A stretch of DNA of 64,000 nt from an uncultured Pirellulaceae bacterium (GTDB lineage Bacteria; Planctomycetota; Planctomycetia; Pirellulales; Pirellulaceae). Positions 6,975 to 16,005 of this stretch are shown here, piece after piece (positions within the stretch are counted from its first letter, which is position 1; the number at the start of each line of letters is the position of its first letter). A model generated the notes under the pieces. It ran no database searches. It was not told where the DNA came from and saw only the letters and a program-made list of their open reading frames with translations. The stretch lies in NCBI GenBank assembly GCA_938083195.1, contig CALKCK010000019.1, positions 80,777-144,776 on the forward strand, given 5' to 3'. The position numbers and the translations under genes are program-made.

Positions 6975-8731
6975 GCGGTTGCAACCGGAGACTGACTCGG
7001 TCGAAAGTCAATCAGTTGGACTTCGACATTGCGGCGACCTCGAAATTCGTTAATCACGGGGCGAAAGGCAAAATCAAAAAACGCATCGGTATCGCTCAGT
7101 TCGGCAGCCCATTCGCCTTTGCCAAAAGCAACTCCGCGGATCGTCGAATCGTGCTGTTTTAATTGCAGGGAAAGGTGTCGGCCGTCTGCTCCCATCGTTT
7201 TTGCCGGTGCAGCTAATTGAACTTGGGAGGCACACAGAACAGGCCTGGGGTTGTCTTGTCCAAAGGGAGCGAGTTTTTCAAGTTCGTTCATCATGCCAAT
7301 TGTGAGATGCCCAATAAAGGCCTCGGCATCAATTTCTAAATCGGGGATGAGTTCATTGACGCTTACCTGATCGATGACCTGTTCACAAAAATCTTCGCGG
7401 AATGCGTCAATGTTTTTTGGATCGATACTTATCCCGGCGGCTGCTTTGTGGCCGCCAAACTTAATTAAATGTTGTTGGCAGCCCTGAAGTGCTTTGTAGA
7501 GGTCGACTCCACAGGAAGTTCGACAGGAACCGACACCCGGGCGATTATTGAGGGGGTCCGTTGAGATCACGATCGTCGGCCGGTGATAGGTAGATGCGAT
7601 TCTCCCCGCTGCGATTCCAATCACACCAAGGTGCCAGTCTGGTTCGGTCAAAACCAAAGCGGGTTCTTGCTCCGGGTCGTGATTTTCCTTAATCATTTTA
7701 TTTGCGCCACGAATGATCTTACGCTCTAACGTGTCGCGATTTTTGTTAAGTTCGTCGATGTAGATTGCGAGTGCTTCGGCACGTTCTTCAGAATCGCAAG
7801 TGAGTAGCTCGACGCCTAATTGGGCTTGTCCCAGACGCCCGGCAGCATTCAGCCTCGGGCCGATCGAAAATCCAATGTCCTCCGAGCTAAGCTTTGGTTT
7901 ATTTTCGCATTTTGCTAATCGCATCAGGTGTTTCAAGCCTTGGCTAGAGTACTGTCTCATGCAATTGAGTCCGTGATGCACGATGATTCGGTTTTCATCA
8001 AGCAACGGGACCACGTCGCAGACAGTACCAATGGCTGCCAATGAAATCGCGCTAAACAAAAAGTTGCGATACTTTTCGGGAAGTTTGGCTGAGCCGCAGT
8101 GGTGTTGGCACAGTGCCCAAGCGAGTTTGAATGCCACACCAGCGCCACAGAGTCCAGTGAATGGGTAGTTAGTTCCTGGAATGGCGGGGTGAACAAGAGC
8201 GTTGGCTGGTGGAAGGGAAGGCCCTAGGTGATGGTGGTCGGTGACGACAATTTCCATCCCTTCGTCACGGGCGAATTGCACTTCTTCGACGCTGGCAATT
8301 CCACAATCCACCGAAATAATTAATTCGGCTCCGCGACTCTTTAACTTTCCGAGGTTTTCGATACTCAGTCCGTATCCATCGTTGAGTCGGTTAGGCACAA
8401 AGTACGACACCTCGGCGTCGAGCAGTTGAAGGCAGCGAAACAGGATTGCAGTGGAAGTCATTCCATCTGCATCGTAATCACCGTAGATAAAAATTTTCTT
8501 TTGGTTTTTGACTGCGTTGTAAATCACGTCGACCGCTTGGCTGACACCGGGTAGCTCTTGTGGCGGTCGCAGGCCTGTCATTTTTAAATCTAAAAATGAA
8601 GTGATCTGGTCGTTGTTAGTCAGTCCACGGAGGGCCAGGATTTGAGCGACGACCGGAGACACATTGGTAGTTCGTTCAATTGCTTGAATTATTTGGGAAT
8701 CGTGTGCGCGAATCGACCATTGCATTGCCAT
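6971..8731 (-). CDS. recJ: Single-stranded-DNA-specific exonuclease RecJ
   Basis: 586 aa 5'-3' ssDNA exonuclease used in recombination and repair. DHH-superfamily motifs are clear: YGDYDADGMTSTAIL around residue 80, SVDCGI, and the DHH motif in VVTDHHHLG. The DHHA1 part is marked by GGHKAAAG, followed by the C-terminal OB-fold-like region. I chose ATG 8731: AAAAGGAGAG lies just upstream, whereas a GTG at 8749 overlaps that site. The 3' end overlaps ung by 4 bp, linking uracil excision with strand resection. Confidence 0.96.
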   Translation of the reverse strand: MAMQWSIRAHDSQIIQAIERTTNVSPVVAQILALRGLTNNDQITSFLDLKMTGLRPPQELPGVSQAVDVIYNAVKNQKKIFIYGDYDADGMTSTAILFRCLQLLDAEVSYFVPNRLNDGYGLSIENLGKLKSRGAELIISVDCGIASVEEVQFARDEGMEIVVTDHHHLGPSLPPANALVHPAIPGTNYPFTGLCGAGVAFKLAWALCQHHCGSAKLPEKYRNFLFSAISLAAIGTVCDVVPLLDENRIIVHHGLNCMRQYSSQGLKHLMRLAKCENKPKLSSEDIGFSIGPRLNAAGRLGQAQLGVELLTCDSEERAEALAIYIDELNKNRDTLERKIIRGANKMIKENHDPEQEPALVLTEPDWHLGVIGIAAGRIASTYHRPTIVISTDPLNNRPGVGSCRTSCGVDLYKALQGCQQHLIKFGGHKAAAGISIDPKNIDAFREDFCEQVIDQVSVNELIPDLEIDAEAFIGHLTIGMMNELEKLAPFGQDNPRPVLCASQVQLAAPAKTMGADGRHLSLQLKQHDSTIRGVAFGKGEWAAELSDTDAFFDFAFRPVINEFRGRRNVEVQLIDFRPSQSPVATA

Positions 8732-8887
8732 GTGCTCTCCTTTTCTCACTTAATTAGCCGAGGCTATCGTAAAGAAAACAGTTTATAGCGGCAAGCAAGT
8801 GGCGGGGATTCTGGGGGAAGAGATCGCATCGGCGAGCCGGTTTGCTCAATCAGCAACGGGTTGAACTGAATTTCAAAGACGGCGCGC

Positions 8888-8917
8888 AAAAAACGACCAC
8901 GCGAAAAATGCGTGGTC
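8888..8917 (-). terminator. Rho-independent terminator after rpmG
   Basis: Perfect 8-bp stem GACCACGC (8895-8902) / GCGTGGTC (8910-8917) with a 7-nt loop. On the minus strand it is followed by a T6 tract (A run at 8888-8893). It sits about 35 bp beyond the rpmG stop and separates it from recJ. Confidence 0.88.
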
Positions 8918-8953
8918 ATTGCGTATTCAGACAGCCAACCGTGAACGGATGGA

Positions 8954-9121
8954 CTATTTTTTCTTTTCGACGTGAACCGTGTGTTTACGAAGGCGTGGAG
9001 AAAACTTTTTCAGTTTAAGCTTCTCACCACCACCTTTTTTACGAATGGTGTAGTTGTAATCACCTGTTTCTTCGCAAACGAGATGGACGATTTCCAGTTT
9101 TTTCTTGCTTTTGCCTGCCAT
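8954..9121 (-). CDS. rpmG: 50S ribosomal protein L33
   Basis: 55 aa, the standard L33 size, highly basic. Key stretches are [16 protein letters not shown] and [18 protein letters not shown]. The frame extends upstream to 9154, but ATG 9121 fits the family length and has a GAGG a few bases upstream. Only one Cys is present, so this is the zinc-independent (C-minus) type. It is a monocistronic unit with its own terminator and a candidate extended -10 promoter. Confidence 0.96.
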   Translation of the reverse strand: MAGKSKKKLEIVHLVCEETGDYNYTIRKKGGGEKLKLKKFSPRLRKHTVHVEKKK

Positions 9122-9167
9122 GGGTAACCTCAAGGTCCCTGAATTTCCGAACAAATTAGAGTCGCGG

Positions 9168-9176
9168 AGTATATCA
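9168..9176 (-). promoter_or_regulatory. Candidate extended -10 promoter for rpmG
   Basis: On the minus strand this reads TGA-TATACT, an extended -10 (TGnTATAAT-like), about 50 bp upstream of the rpmG ATG. No good -35 hexamer precedes it, as expected for an extended -10 promoter. The call is by sequence match only. Confidence 0.4.
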
Positions 9177-9348
9177 ACTATTGTCGAGTTGAGTAAGGTA
9201 CAAATTTAATAAAATCGGGGCATTGGGCGGTTTGCTGGGAAATTTCCCGAGTTCAGGGAGTATGGGAACTCCAAAACTGGATTAAATCTGAGAAAGTAAG
9301 CTATCGGCTCTGCTTCTGCAAAGCCTTGTGAGCCTTGGGAGTCCCCCG

Positions 9349-10560
9349 TTAATCTTTCCGAGTGAAGATTGCGCTAGACTCAGTGTCTTGGTAATCACGA
9401 ATCAAATCATCCGGTTTTTTCTCGATTTCAAGATCGTATTTCGAGATTGGAGCCGGTCTGCCGTAATAATATCCCTGGCCTAGTTGGAATCCCATCTGGA
9501 CCAGAATGTCGTGGCACTCTCGCGTCTCCACTCCCTCGGCGAGTGTTTGAATCCCGAGGTTGTTGACAAGCGTTGCAAACAAGGCGACTAATTCTTGACG
9601 CTTGATCGAGGCGTGTTCGATGTTGTTCGTCAGTTTCATGTCAAATTTGAGGAAGTCAGGCCGTACTTCTCCAAGTTCCACCAAGCGAGCTTTTCCAACG
9701 CCAAAATCGTCAAAGGCCAGCATGATATTCAAGTCTTTGAGAACTGAGCAAAGCTCCCCCATCATGTTCATGTTCGTCGCAGCCGCTTCATGAATTTCGA
9801 GCGTAATTTTTTGCTCGGGTGCCGCTTCGCGAACTTCTCTTAAGGAATCATAGAGCGCTGAATTATCAAGTTCTTTGGGGTGTGTATTAACGAAGAGGTT
9901 TGAATCCGAGCCGAACGATGTACCGATTTCAACTCCACGTAGCCGGAATGCTTCACTCAATTGGGCTTCCATATTTAATTGTGATGCGGCATGAAACATT
10001 TCCTGTGGCGTTTGCAAGCCAAACAGTCGGCTGCGCCCGAGAACTTCGTAACCTATGAATGCCTGATCTTCGAGTCGAACGATGGGTTGGAAGTGTGGGT
10101 AGAGTCCGCCTTCACTGATCAGTTTTTCGAATTGGATCATTGCAAGTGCCTGATCACAAACGTCTTCATGAATGGTGTTATAAGAAGTAGCACTTTCCAG
10201 TTTCACACCCACGCGAAATACTAGAGCTGCAAAATGAATTAAATCGTTTTCCTGAATCTCTATTTCACCGGAGATTTGTTCACCGTTAACGAACGTTCCA
10301 TTGGTACTTCCAGATTCCCGAAGCATCAATCGTCCATCGTCCGATGCGACAATTTCAGCATGGTTTTTTGAGATGCATCCGTCGGGAAGGTGCAGCGATG
10401 AATCCGATCGTCTGCCGATTGAAAACGGAGTCGAATGGATTGGGAATTGGCGATTAGGCTGTTCCGGGTCGATTTGACCTGTCAAAAACCAACGACATTT
10501 GCTCGACGTTTCTCCCGTTTGCTGCGGGAGGTTTGAGCTGATTGCATTCAGGTCGATCAT
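9349..10560 (-). CDS. FHA domain - EAL domain protein (putative c-di-GMP phosphodiesterase)
   Basis: 403 aa from ATG 10560; a TTG at 10611 is an alternative, and neither has a strong Shine-Dalgarno. The N-terminal third is a forkhead-associated domain with FSIGRRSDSSLHL, ISKNHAEI and SGSTNGTFVNG, the Arg/Ser/Asn residues used for phosphothreonine binding. The rest is an EAL domain. It has EVLGR in place of EAL-R, FVNTHP, LEIHE, AFDDFGVGKA, FLKFD, LAEGVET and GQGYYYGRP, so the metal- and substrate-binding acids, Lys and Gln appear intact. It would hydrolyse c-di-GMP, possibly gated by binding a phosphorylated partner. It is divergent from an AAA+ ATPase and a Ser/Thr kinase-tubulin gene, a plausible source of the phosphothreonine signal. 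It has no membrane segment. Confidence 0.88.
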   Translation of the reverse strand: MIDLNAISSNLPQQTGETSSKCRWFLTGQIDPEQPNRQFPIHSTPFSIGRRSDSSLHLPDGCISKNHAEIVASDDGRLMLRESGSTNGTFVNGEQISGEIEIQENDLIHFAALVFRVGVKLESATSYNTIHEDVCDQALAMIQFEKLISEGGLYPHFQPIVRLEDQAFIGYEVLGRSRLFGLQTPQEMFHAASQLNMEAQLSEAFRLRGVEIGTSFGSDSNLFVNTHPKELDNSALYDSLREVREAAPEQKITLEIHEAAATNMNMMGELCSVLKDLNIMLAFDDFGVGKARLVELGEVRPDFLKFDMKLTNNIEHASIKRQELVALFATLVNNLGIQTLAEGVETRECHDILVQMGFQLGQGYYYGRPAPISKYDLEIEKKPDDLIRDYQDTESSAIFTRKD

Positions 10561-11012
10561 AAGTGGATTGGGTGTGAATCGTAAATGGTTTATTCGGGTG
10601 CCATCAACCAAGCGAGGTGATTCGCTTCAATACTTGAAACAAACAGGGCCACGTTTATTGGTCGTTTCGCCTGGAAAATTTGTAAGGATGTGAATTCTCC
10701 GTAAGGTCTTTTAGCTTTCAAACAAACGTCAGGTCGAAACAAAACAGACAAAATACCTAAGGTTGAGAAATGATCTGCATAGCCTTCCCCAGTCCACTAG
10801 AAACATGTTCTAGGCGTCGACAATTGTCGCGTTAGAAAAAGGGTTTGTAGGGGTCGTGTCAGTTAGTTGGGGTTTTACATCCCCTTCGGCCGAGGCGGAA
10901 TCGCTTAAATCCATCCAGGTCGTTCCTTTGAGATTCGCCATGAGAATTGGACCGGAGGCGACGATAGTCCTTTAGAATGGAAGATCAACTAGTCCCTATT
11001 TGAGATATCGCC
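10561..11012 (+). other. Divergent intergenic region with two palindromes
   Basis: About 450 bp between the FHA-EAL gene and the AAA+ ATPase gene, expected to hold promoters for both. It contains the palindromes AACATGTT (10802-10809) and CGACAATTGTCG (10818-10829). No convincing ORF is seen. Confidence 0.5.
10802..10829. promoter_or_regulatory. Paired palindromes, possible operator
   Basis: AACATGTT (8 bp, perfect) and CGACAATTGTCG (12 bp, perfect) have centres 18 bp apart, placing both on similar helical faces in a divergent intergenic region. They could bind a dimeric regulator controlling both directions. No T tract follows, so they are not terminators. Function is inferred. Confidence 0.4.
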
Positions 11013-12341
11013 ATGTTTACTCAAACAACGCCAAGCTTGGGATCTGGATTGCTCGCGACGATTTTGGCCGACGAGTCATTTCGTCCCTCCGAGCCCAATT
11101 CGCTTCCAGAAACAAGTTTGCCAAACTCTCTTATCGAGAGCTTGTTGATCAAACGGCTGGCGGTTGTTGGAATGAGTAGCGGACGTCAACTTTCGAATGA
11201 TCTGTGTTTGCCTTTTAGTGTGTTGCAAAAGTTGTTTGGACAACTGCGATCGAGGCAGGTTATCGTTCACAATGGCTCGGCACCACTCAATGACTATAGT
11301 TACACTTTGACCGAAAGTGGTCGTGAGCGAGCGGCGATTGCAAATCAGCAGTGTTCTTATGGTGGTCCGGCTCCTGTTCCTCTGATCGACTATGTGCTTA
11401 GCGCGGAGGCACAGACGATTCGGGCTGAGTCACCAAAGCGGAAGCAACTTCGAAGTGCCTTTGGCGATATTTCGATTAACGAGGCGCTTTTCGAAAACTT
11501 GGGGCCGGCAATTAATTCTGGTGCTGGATTGTTTTTGTATGGAGAGCCAGGAAACGGTAAATCGACGCTGGCTCATCGAATAACCCGGTGTTTTGGTAAT
11601 GAAATCTGGGTGCCGCATGCGATTTATGAAGATGGTCATATCATCAAGTTTTTCGATGCCGCTTATCACAAGCCTGCACAAGATGATTCTAACTCCCTGA
11701 TCCATGATGCCGCCTACGACAAACGCTGGGTGAAAATTCGCAGGCCGACCGTGGTTGTTGGTGGTGAATTAACGATGGATTCGCTTGAGATTCGATACAA
11801 CGCGAATAGCAATGTCAGCGAAGCTTCGCTGCAAATGAAAAGTAATTGCGGCTGCCTCTTAATCGATGATTTTGGGCGCCAGCGAATCGAACCGCAGGAA
11901 TTATTGAATCGCTGGATCGTCCCACTGGAGAGTCGTGTTGACTTTCTTAAATTAGCAACTGGCAAGAAAATTATGGTGCCGTTTGAACAGCTAATAATTT
12001 TTTCAACCAACCTCGAGCCGAGCGATTTGGTAGATGAAGCGTTTCTCCGCCGGATCCCCTACAAAATTGAAATTAGTGATCCTTCTACCAAAGAATTTCA
12101 TGTTCTATTTGAAATTTACTGCGACAAGTTAGGGTTTGAATATGACGTTGAAGTGGTTGATTATTTAATCGAAACTCATTTCACCTCGGCCTCGCGTCGG
12201 CTCAGGCGGTGTCATCCGAGAGACCTTTTGACGCAGATTAGAAATTTCTGTGCCTACAACGAACTGCCAATTGAAATTCGTCCCGAGTATTTTGATCGAG
12301 TTGTCAAAAGTTACTTTACGGACGTACTAAGCAAGGCTTGA
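11013..12341 (+). CDS. AAA+ ATPase with N-terminal winged-helix-like domain
   Basis: 442 aa. The N-terminal ~110 residues read like a winged helix (LIKRLAVVGMSSGRQLSNDL, LFGQLRSRQVI, YTLTESGRERA). The ATPase core has Walker A GEPGNGKST (177-185), Walker B CLLIDDFG (281-288, Asp285/286), a sensor-I strand IIFSTNLE with Asn333, and AFLRRIPYKI containing a possible arginine finger. The C-terminal lid follows. It is probably a cytosolic oligomeric ATPase of unknown target. The kinase-tubulin gene follows 321 bp downstream on the same strand and FHA-EAL is divergent. The Shine-Dalgarno is weak (GATATCGCC before ATG). Confidence 0.8.
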   Translation: MFTQTTPSLGSGLLATILADESFRPSEPNSLPETSLPNSLIESLLIKRLAVVGMSSGRQLSNDLCLPFSVLQKLFGQLRSRQVIVHNGSAPLNDYSYTLTESGRERAAIANQQCSYGGPAPVPLIDYVLSAEAQTIRAESPKRKQLRSAFGDISINEALFENLGPAINSGAGLFLYGEPGNGKSTLAHRITRCFGNEIWVPHAIYEDGHIIKFFDAAYHKPAQDDSNSLIHDAAYDKRWVKIRRPTVVVGGELTMDSLEIRYNANSNVSEASLQMKSNCGCLLIDDFGRQRIEPQELLNRWIVPLESRVDFLKLATGKKIMVPFEQLIIFSTNLEPSDLVDEAFLRRIPYKIEISDPSTKEFHVLFEIYCDKLGFEYDVEVVDYLIETHFTSASRRLRRCHPRDLLTQIRNFCAYNELPIEIRPEYFDRVVKSYFTDVLSKA

Positions 12342-12662
12342 GCGACGATTTCTCTTGTACGGCACGAATCGCTGATTCTCTCAACCGTGCCTCACGAGGG
12401 ATACGATCTTAAGACCCTTCCCTGCGATGAAGTTTTGGGAAATCTCTCGCTTCTACCGCTGTGCGCTTCCCCATGTGTCCGTCAGTCGTAGCAGATGTTC
12501 CAGTTCTTTGGGGGGGGGAGCTGTTTTTCAGCGGAATCTTTAGCCGTTTTCGCTTCAATTTCTAACAGGAAGCTACCTTTCCGAGACACTTCGCTCGCTT
12601 AAAAGCGATGTTGAGCTAACTAACCCTGCCTAAACCCGGCGAAATTTCGGTAAAGGAATCCT
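12342..12662 (+). other. Intergenic leader of the kinase-tubulin gene with G9 tract
   Basis: About 320 bp without a gene. It holds a run of nine G (12510-12518) and a small hairpin TCGCTT-AA-AAGCGA near 12594. AAAGGA just before TTG 12663 is the ribosome-binding site. No terminator or clear promoter is visible. Confidence 0.5.
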
Positions 12663-15600
12663 TTGAAATCTGAACGACTAGAATCTCAGCGCGACATTCT
12701 TGGCTACACGCTTCAGGATCGGATTGGTACTGGCGGGTTTGGTGAGGTTTGGTCAGCCATTGCCCCGGGCGGGCTCTCGAAAGCGTTAAAGATCATCTAT
12801 GGATTCCATGATGAGAAACGTGCGCAGTCGGAACTGAAGGCGCTCGATCGAGTCAAAGCACTAAGGCACCCGTTTCTGCTTTCATTAGAACGAATTGAAG
12901 TTTTCGAAGGCCAGTTAGTCGTGGTCTCGGAATTAGCTGACAAGAGCCTTGCTGAAGCATTCAACGAATATACCGCTAAGGGGCAGCTGGGAATTCCCAG
13001 AGAATTGGTGCTTCGTTATCTCCGTGGGGTCGCGGAAGCACTCGATTACATGCGGGAGGAGCATACGCTCCAGCATCTCGATATTAAACCGGAAAACTTA
13101 CTTCTAGTCGGAGATCACGTTAAGGTCGCCGATTTTGGACTAATCAAAGATATTGACGCCGGTTCCCATTCGCTGATGTCCGGGATGACACCAGCGTACG
13201 CAGCCCCGGAGTTATTTGATGGTTGTCCAGGAATGCATAGTGATCAGTATTCTTTGGCAATTGTTTACCAAGAAATGCTAACGGGCACCCGTCCTTTTCC
13301 AGGAAATACACCTGCCCAACTCGCCGCGCAGCATCTCCATGGAAAGCCTAACCTAAGGCAGTTGCCTAAAGGTGATCAGCCGATAGTCGCCAAGGCGCTC
13401 TCCAAAGACGCAAGTCTTCGTTACGCCAATTGCCGAAAATTCATTAACGAACTAGTTAATAAAAAAAGAGCCGTTAAAAAGTCGATTCGCCGATCGGACA
13501 TTTACCTCGATGTCGAATCTAATACGATGACCTTGCCTGGTTCTAACAATAGTCAGCAGGTCACACCGACGCTTTCAGGGATGGGATTGCCGTACAAGGG
13601 AACTGAACTGAAATCGTTAGGCCCGCCTGACTGCAACCCTCAACAAGCCAAGCTTCGGCCGACCTTGGTAGTCACGATCGGCGCGACTGCTAATCGCATT
13701 GCTCACAAATTAAAAAAGCAAATTGGTTGTCGGCATGGAGATCTCGCAGATTTACCTTCGACTCAAATACTCGCGATCGACACCGACCGTCAGGCGTTAA
13801 ATGAATTATGTGCCATTGGCGTTAACGGCGCTTTGGGCGTGAGCGAGGTCATCGACATTCCGCTGCGAAAGCCAGAAGTTTATCGCGACCGCTCGCACTC
13901 GTTGCTCTCATGGTTGGGACGACGATGGATTTATAATGTGCCAAGGTCACTGCAAACGGAGGGGTTGCGTCCCCTTGGAAGACTGGCTTTTGCCGATCAT
14001 TTTGACATGATTTGCAATCGAATTCAGGAGAGTCTTCGAAAGATCATGACGGTTGAAAACCTGGCAAAGTCAGCAGATAAATTAAACATTGACCCTGGAG
14101 AATTGTCGCCCCGCGTATTTTTGGTGACCTCAATTAGTGGCGGGGTTGGGAGCGGAATGGCTTTAGATCTTGCCTACACGCTCAAACTGTTGATGAACGA
14201 GAACAATATCGATTCCAGTACGCTTTCTGGGATTCTGTTGCATTCGACGTGTAAGCAGAAGCGAGATCCGACTCTCTCGACTGCTAATGCTATCTCGTTT
14301 TTAACGGAGATGCGACATTTTGTTGAGCGTGGATTTACGGGAGATCCAACGATCGGGTTACCTGATTTCGAAAATGAGCCACCGTTTGATTTTACTTACT
14401 TTAATGATTTAGGTCATGATCTGCGGTCGAGTGAATTTGATCACAATCTTGATCAAATCGCGGAGTACATTTACTTGTCGAGCACCTCGCGTTGCGCTGA
14501 GTTTTTGGACAAGTGTCGAGATATCGAGTCCGAATTTGATCATTTTTCCCTGCGAACGTTTGGGATGAGTTCTACCGGACCAGGGAATTTGAAAACTGGA
14601 CAAGACGCAGTTAGCCGTGTGGCGAGCGGACTGGTTTATCGCTGGTTAGGCGGTGACCGTGGAATTCAGTTTAACGCCAATGAATTTGTTGACCGACAAA
14701 TGGAGATGGCAGGCTTGGAAGAGTCTCAGTTAGTTCAGAGAATATCGGTTGCAGCTGAGAATGTATTTGAAGGCAAAATTGGAACCATCGTATCCGACGC
14801 TAAAGAGATAGTTTTAGCCAGTTTGGTTGATTCGAGAAGTACGATCCAGGAGTTTCTCGATGGTGTATTTGGCACTCCTGACGTTAGCGAAACCGTAAGC
14901 GTCGATTTAGAAGTTTGCCATGAGATGCAAGACCTTACCCAGCAGATGGCCAACAGAGATGCAGAGCTTTTGCGGGCTGAGATATTAAAAATGGTGAGTA
15001 ACCAAGAACTAAATATTTTTAAGGCTCAGCGATCAATCGATTGTCTACTCGGAAGACTCGATGGCCTGCAGGTTAAGGTGAAGCAGGCTATTCGCAATCA
15101 TCGCGCTGATTTGGGAACCAAGCTGAATGATTTACGTCCGTTTTCTGACGAGCGGGCAAGGTCGAGTCGAGAGTTTGAAGAGCGATTTAATCGAGCGGTC
15201 AATGCTTACTGCGATGCCAGGTGCACTGAGTTTTACAGACGTTTTACTACGGCTTATTACCGGACAGTGACTCGTAAATTGGAATCAACGCGCGAGATGG
15301 TCAATAAGTTCAAAATTAAACTTGAAAAAATACAGGTTGATTTTGAATCATTCGAGGAAGTCGAGGAGGTAGAGACGACTGACGAATTCGATATGAATCA
15401 GATTTTCAGCGAGAGTATCAATCGTGATCTAGACCAACAAATCTTGAAGACGGAACTGCAAGTTTACCAATCACTGATTCGAGATTGGGGCGATTATGTC
15501 AGCGTGTTCAATGATGCATCGCTCATGAGGAGTCAGCTGCCGCAGCAAATTAGAACGTCAGCTCAGCGAGTGCTAACCAATGCTTATAAAAAAGTTTCAT

Positions 15601-15965
15601 TGGATGATGTGGTGCAAAAAGAGAATATCGGTCCTGAACAATTGGTGAAGTGGGCGAAAGATCGCGTGCGTGAGGCGAGGCCCAAAGTCGACGATTGTGG
15701 CGGCACCTGCCGTTTGATGGTCGGGATGCCGGCTTACTCGGGTGAATCAATGCTGCCGAGGATTTTAGAAAGTAAATTCAAATTAAAGAATTGTGCGGTG
15801 CATGGCACTCAAGGCAACTTCGTGCTTTGTTTTGAAGGGGAGGACGTGCCGCTGGCCAATGTTGCGTTTCGTTTACTGGAGAGCCAGCCTAACGCTCCAG
15901 AATTAGTAAGGCGAATTAATACGCGAAATGATATTGATTGGTCGACGCTCGACGAATTACTGTAG
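12663..15965 (+). CDS. Ser/Thr protein kinase fused to a tubulin/FtsZ-like domain
   Basis: 1100 aa from TTG 12663; AAAGGA lies about 7 bases upstream and no other start precedes the kinase. Residues 14-265 form a Hanks-type kinase: Gly loop GTGGFGEVW, Lys43 in ALKII, catalytic Asp140 in HLDIKPEN (Leu replaces the Arg of HRD), DFG at 157-159, and APE at 181-183. After a linker, residues ~332-720 form a tubulin-like GTPase region: VVTIGATANRIAHKL, a strand-2-like ILAIDTD, and the nucleotide-loop signature GGVGSGM (493-499), as in the tubulin/FtsZ/TubZ GGGTGSG loop. This fits the Tubulin_2-type families. Residues ~770-1000 are charged and helical, probably coiled coil. There is no membrane helix, so it is probably cytosolic. 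The domain pairing suggests a phosphorylation-controlled filament or scaffold; substrate and GTPase activity are unproven. Confidence 0.85.
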   Translation: MKSERLESQRDILGYTLQDRIGTGGFGEVWSAIAPGGLSKALKIIYGFHDEKRAQSELKALDRVKALRHPFLLSLERIEVFEGQLVVVSELADKSLAEAFNEYTAKGQLGIPRELVLRYLRGVAEALDYMREEHTLQHLDIKPENLLLVGDHVKVADFGLIKDIDAGSHSLMSGMTPAYAAPELFDGCPGMHSDQYSLAIVYQEMLTGTRPFPGNTPAQLAAQHLHGKPNLRQLPKGDQPIVAKALSKDASLRYANCRKFINELVNKKRAVKKSIRRSDIYLDVESNTMTLPGSNNSQQVTPTLSGMGLPYKGTELKSLGPPDCNPQQAKLRPTLVVTIGATANRIAHKLKKQIGCRHGDLADLPSTQILAIDTDRQALNELCAIGVNGALGVSEVIDIPLRKPEVYRDRSHSLLSWLGRRWIYNVPRSLQTEGLRPLGRLAFADHFDMICNRIQESLRKIMTVENLAKSADKLNIDPGELSPRVFLVTSISGGVGSGMALDLAYTLKLLMNENNIDSSTLSGILLHSTCKQKRDPTLSTANAISFLTEMRHFVERGFTGDPTIGLPDFENEPPFDFTYFNDLGHDLRSSEFDHNLDQIAEYIYLSSTSRCAEFLDKCRDIESEFDHFSLRTFGMSSTGPGNLKTGQDAVSRVASGLVYRWLGGDRGIQFNANEFVDRQMEMAGLEESQLVQRISVAAENVFEGKIGTIVSDAKEIVLASLVDSRSTIQEFLDGVFGTPDVSETVSVDLEVCHEMQDLTQQMANRDAELLRAEILKMVSNQELNIFKAQRSIDCLLGRLDGLQVKVKQAIRNHRADLGTKLNDLRPFSDERARSSREFEERFNRAVNAYCDARCTEFYRRFTTAYYRTVTRKLESTREMVNKFKIKLEKIQVDFESFEEVEEVETTDEFDMNQIFSESINRDLDQQILKTELQVYQSLIRDWGDYVSVFNDASLMRSQLPQQIRTSAQRVLTNAYKKVSLDDVVQKENIGPEQLVKWAKDRVREARPKVDDCGGTCRLMVGMPAYSGESMLPRILESKFKLKNCAVHGTQGNFVLCFEGEDVPLANVAFRLLESQPNAPELVRRINTRNDIDWSTLDELL

Positions 15966-16005
15966 TCGCCACTTCACTTGAGCCGCTGCAGTAGGGGAAC
16001 GATCA

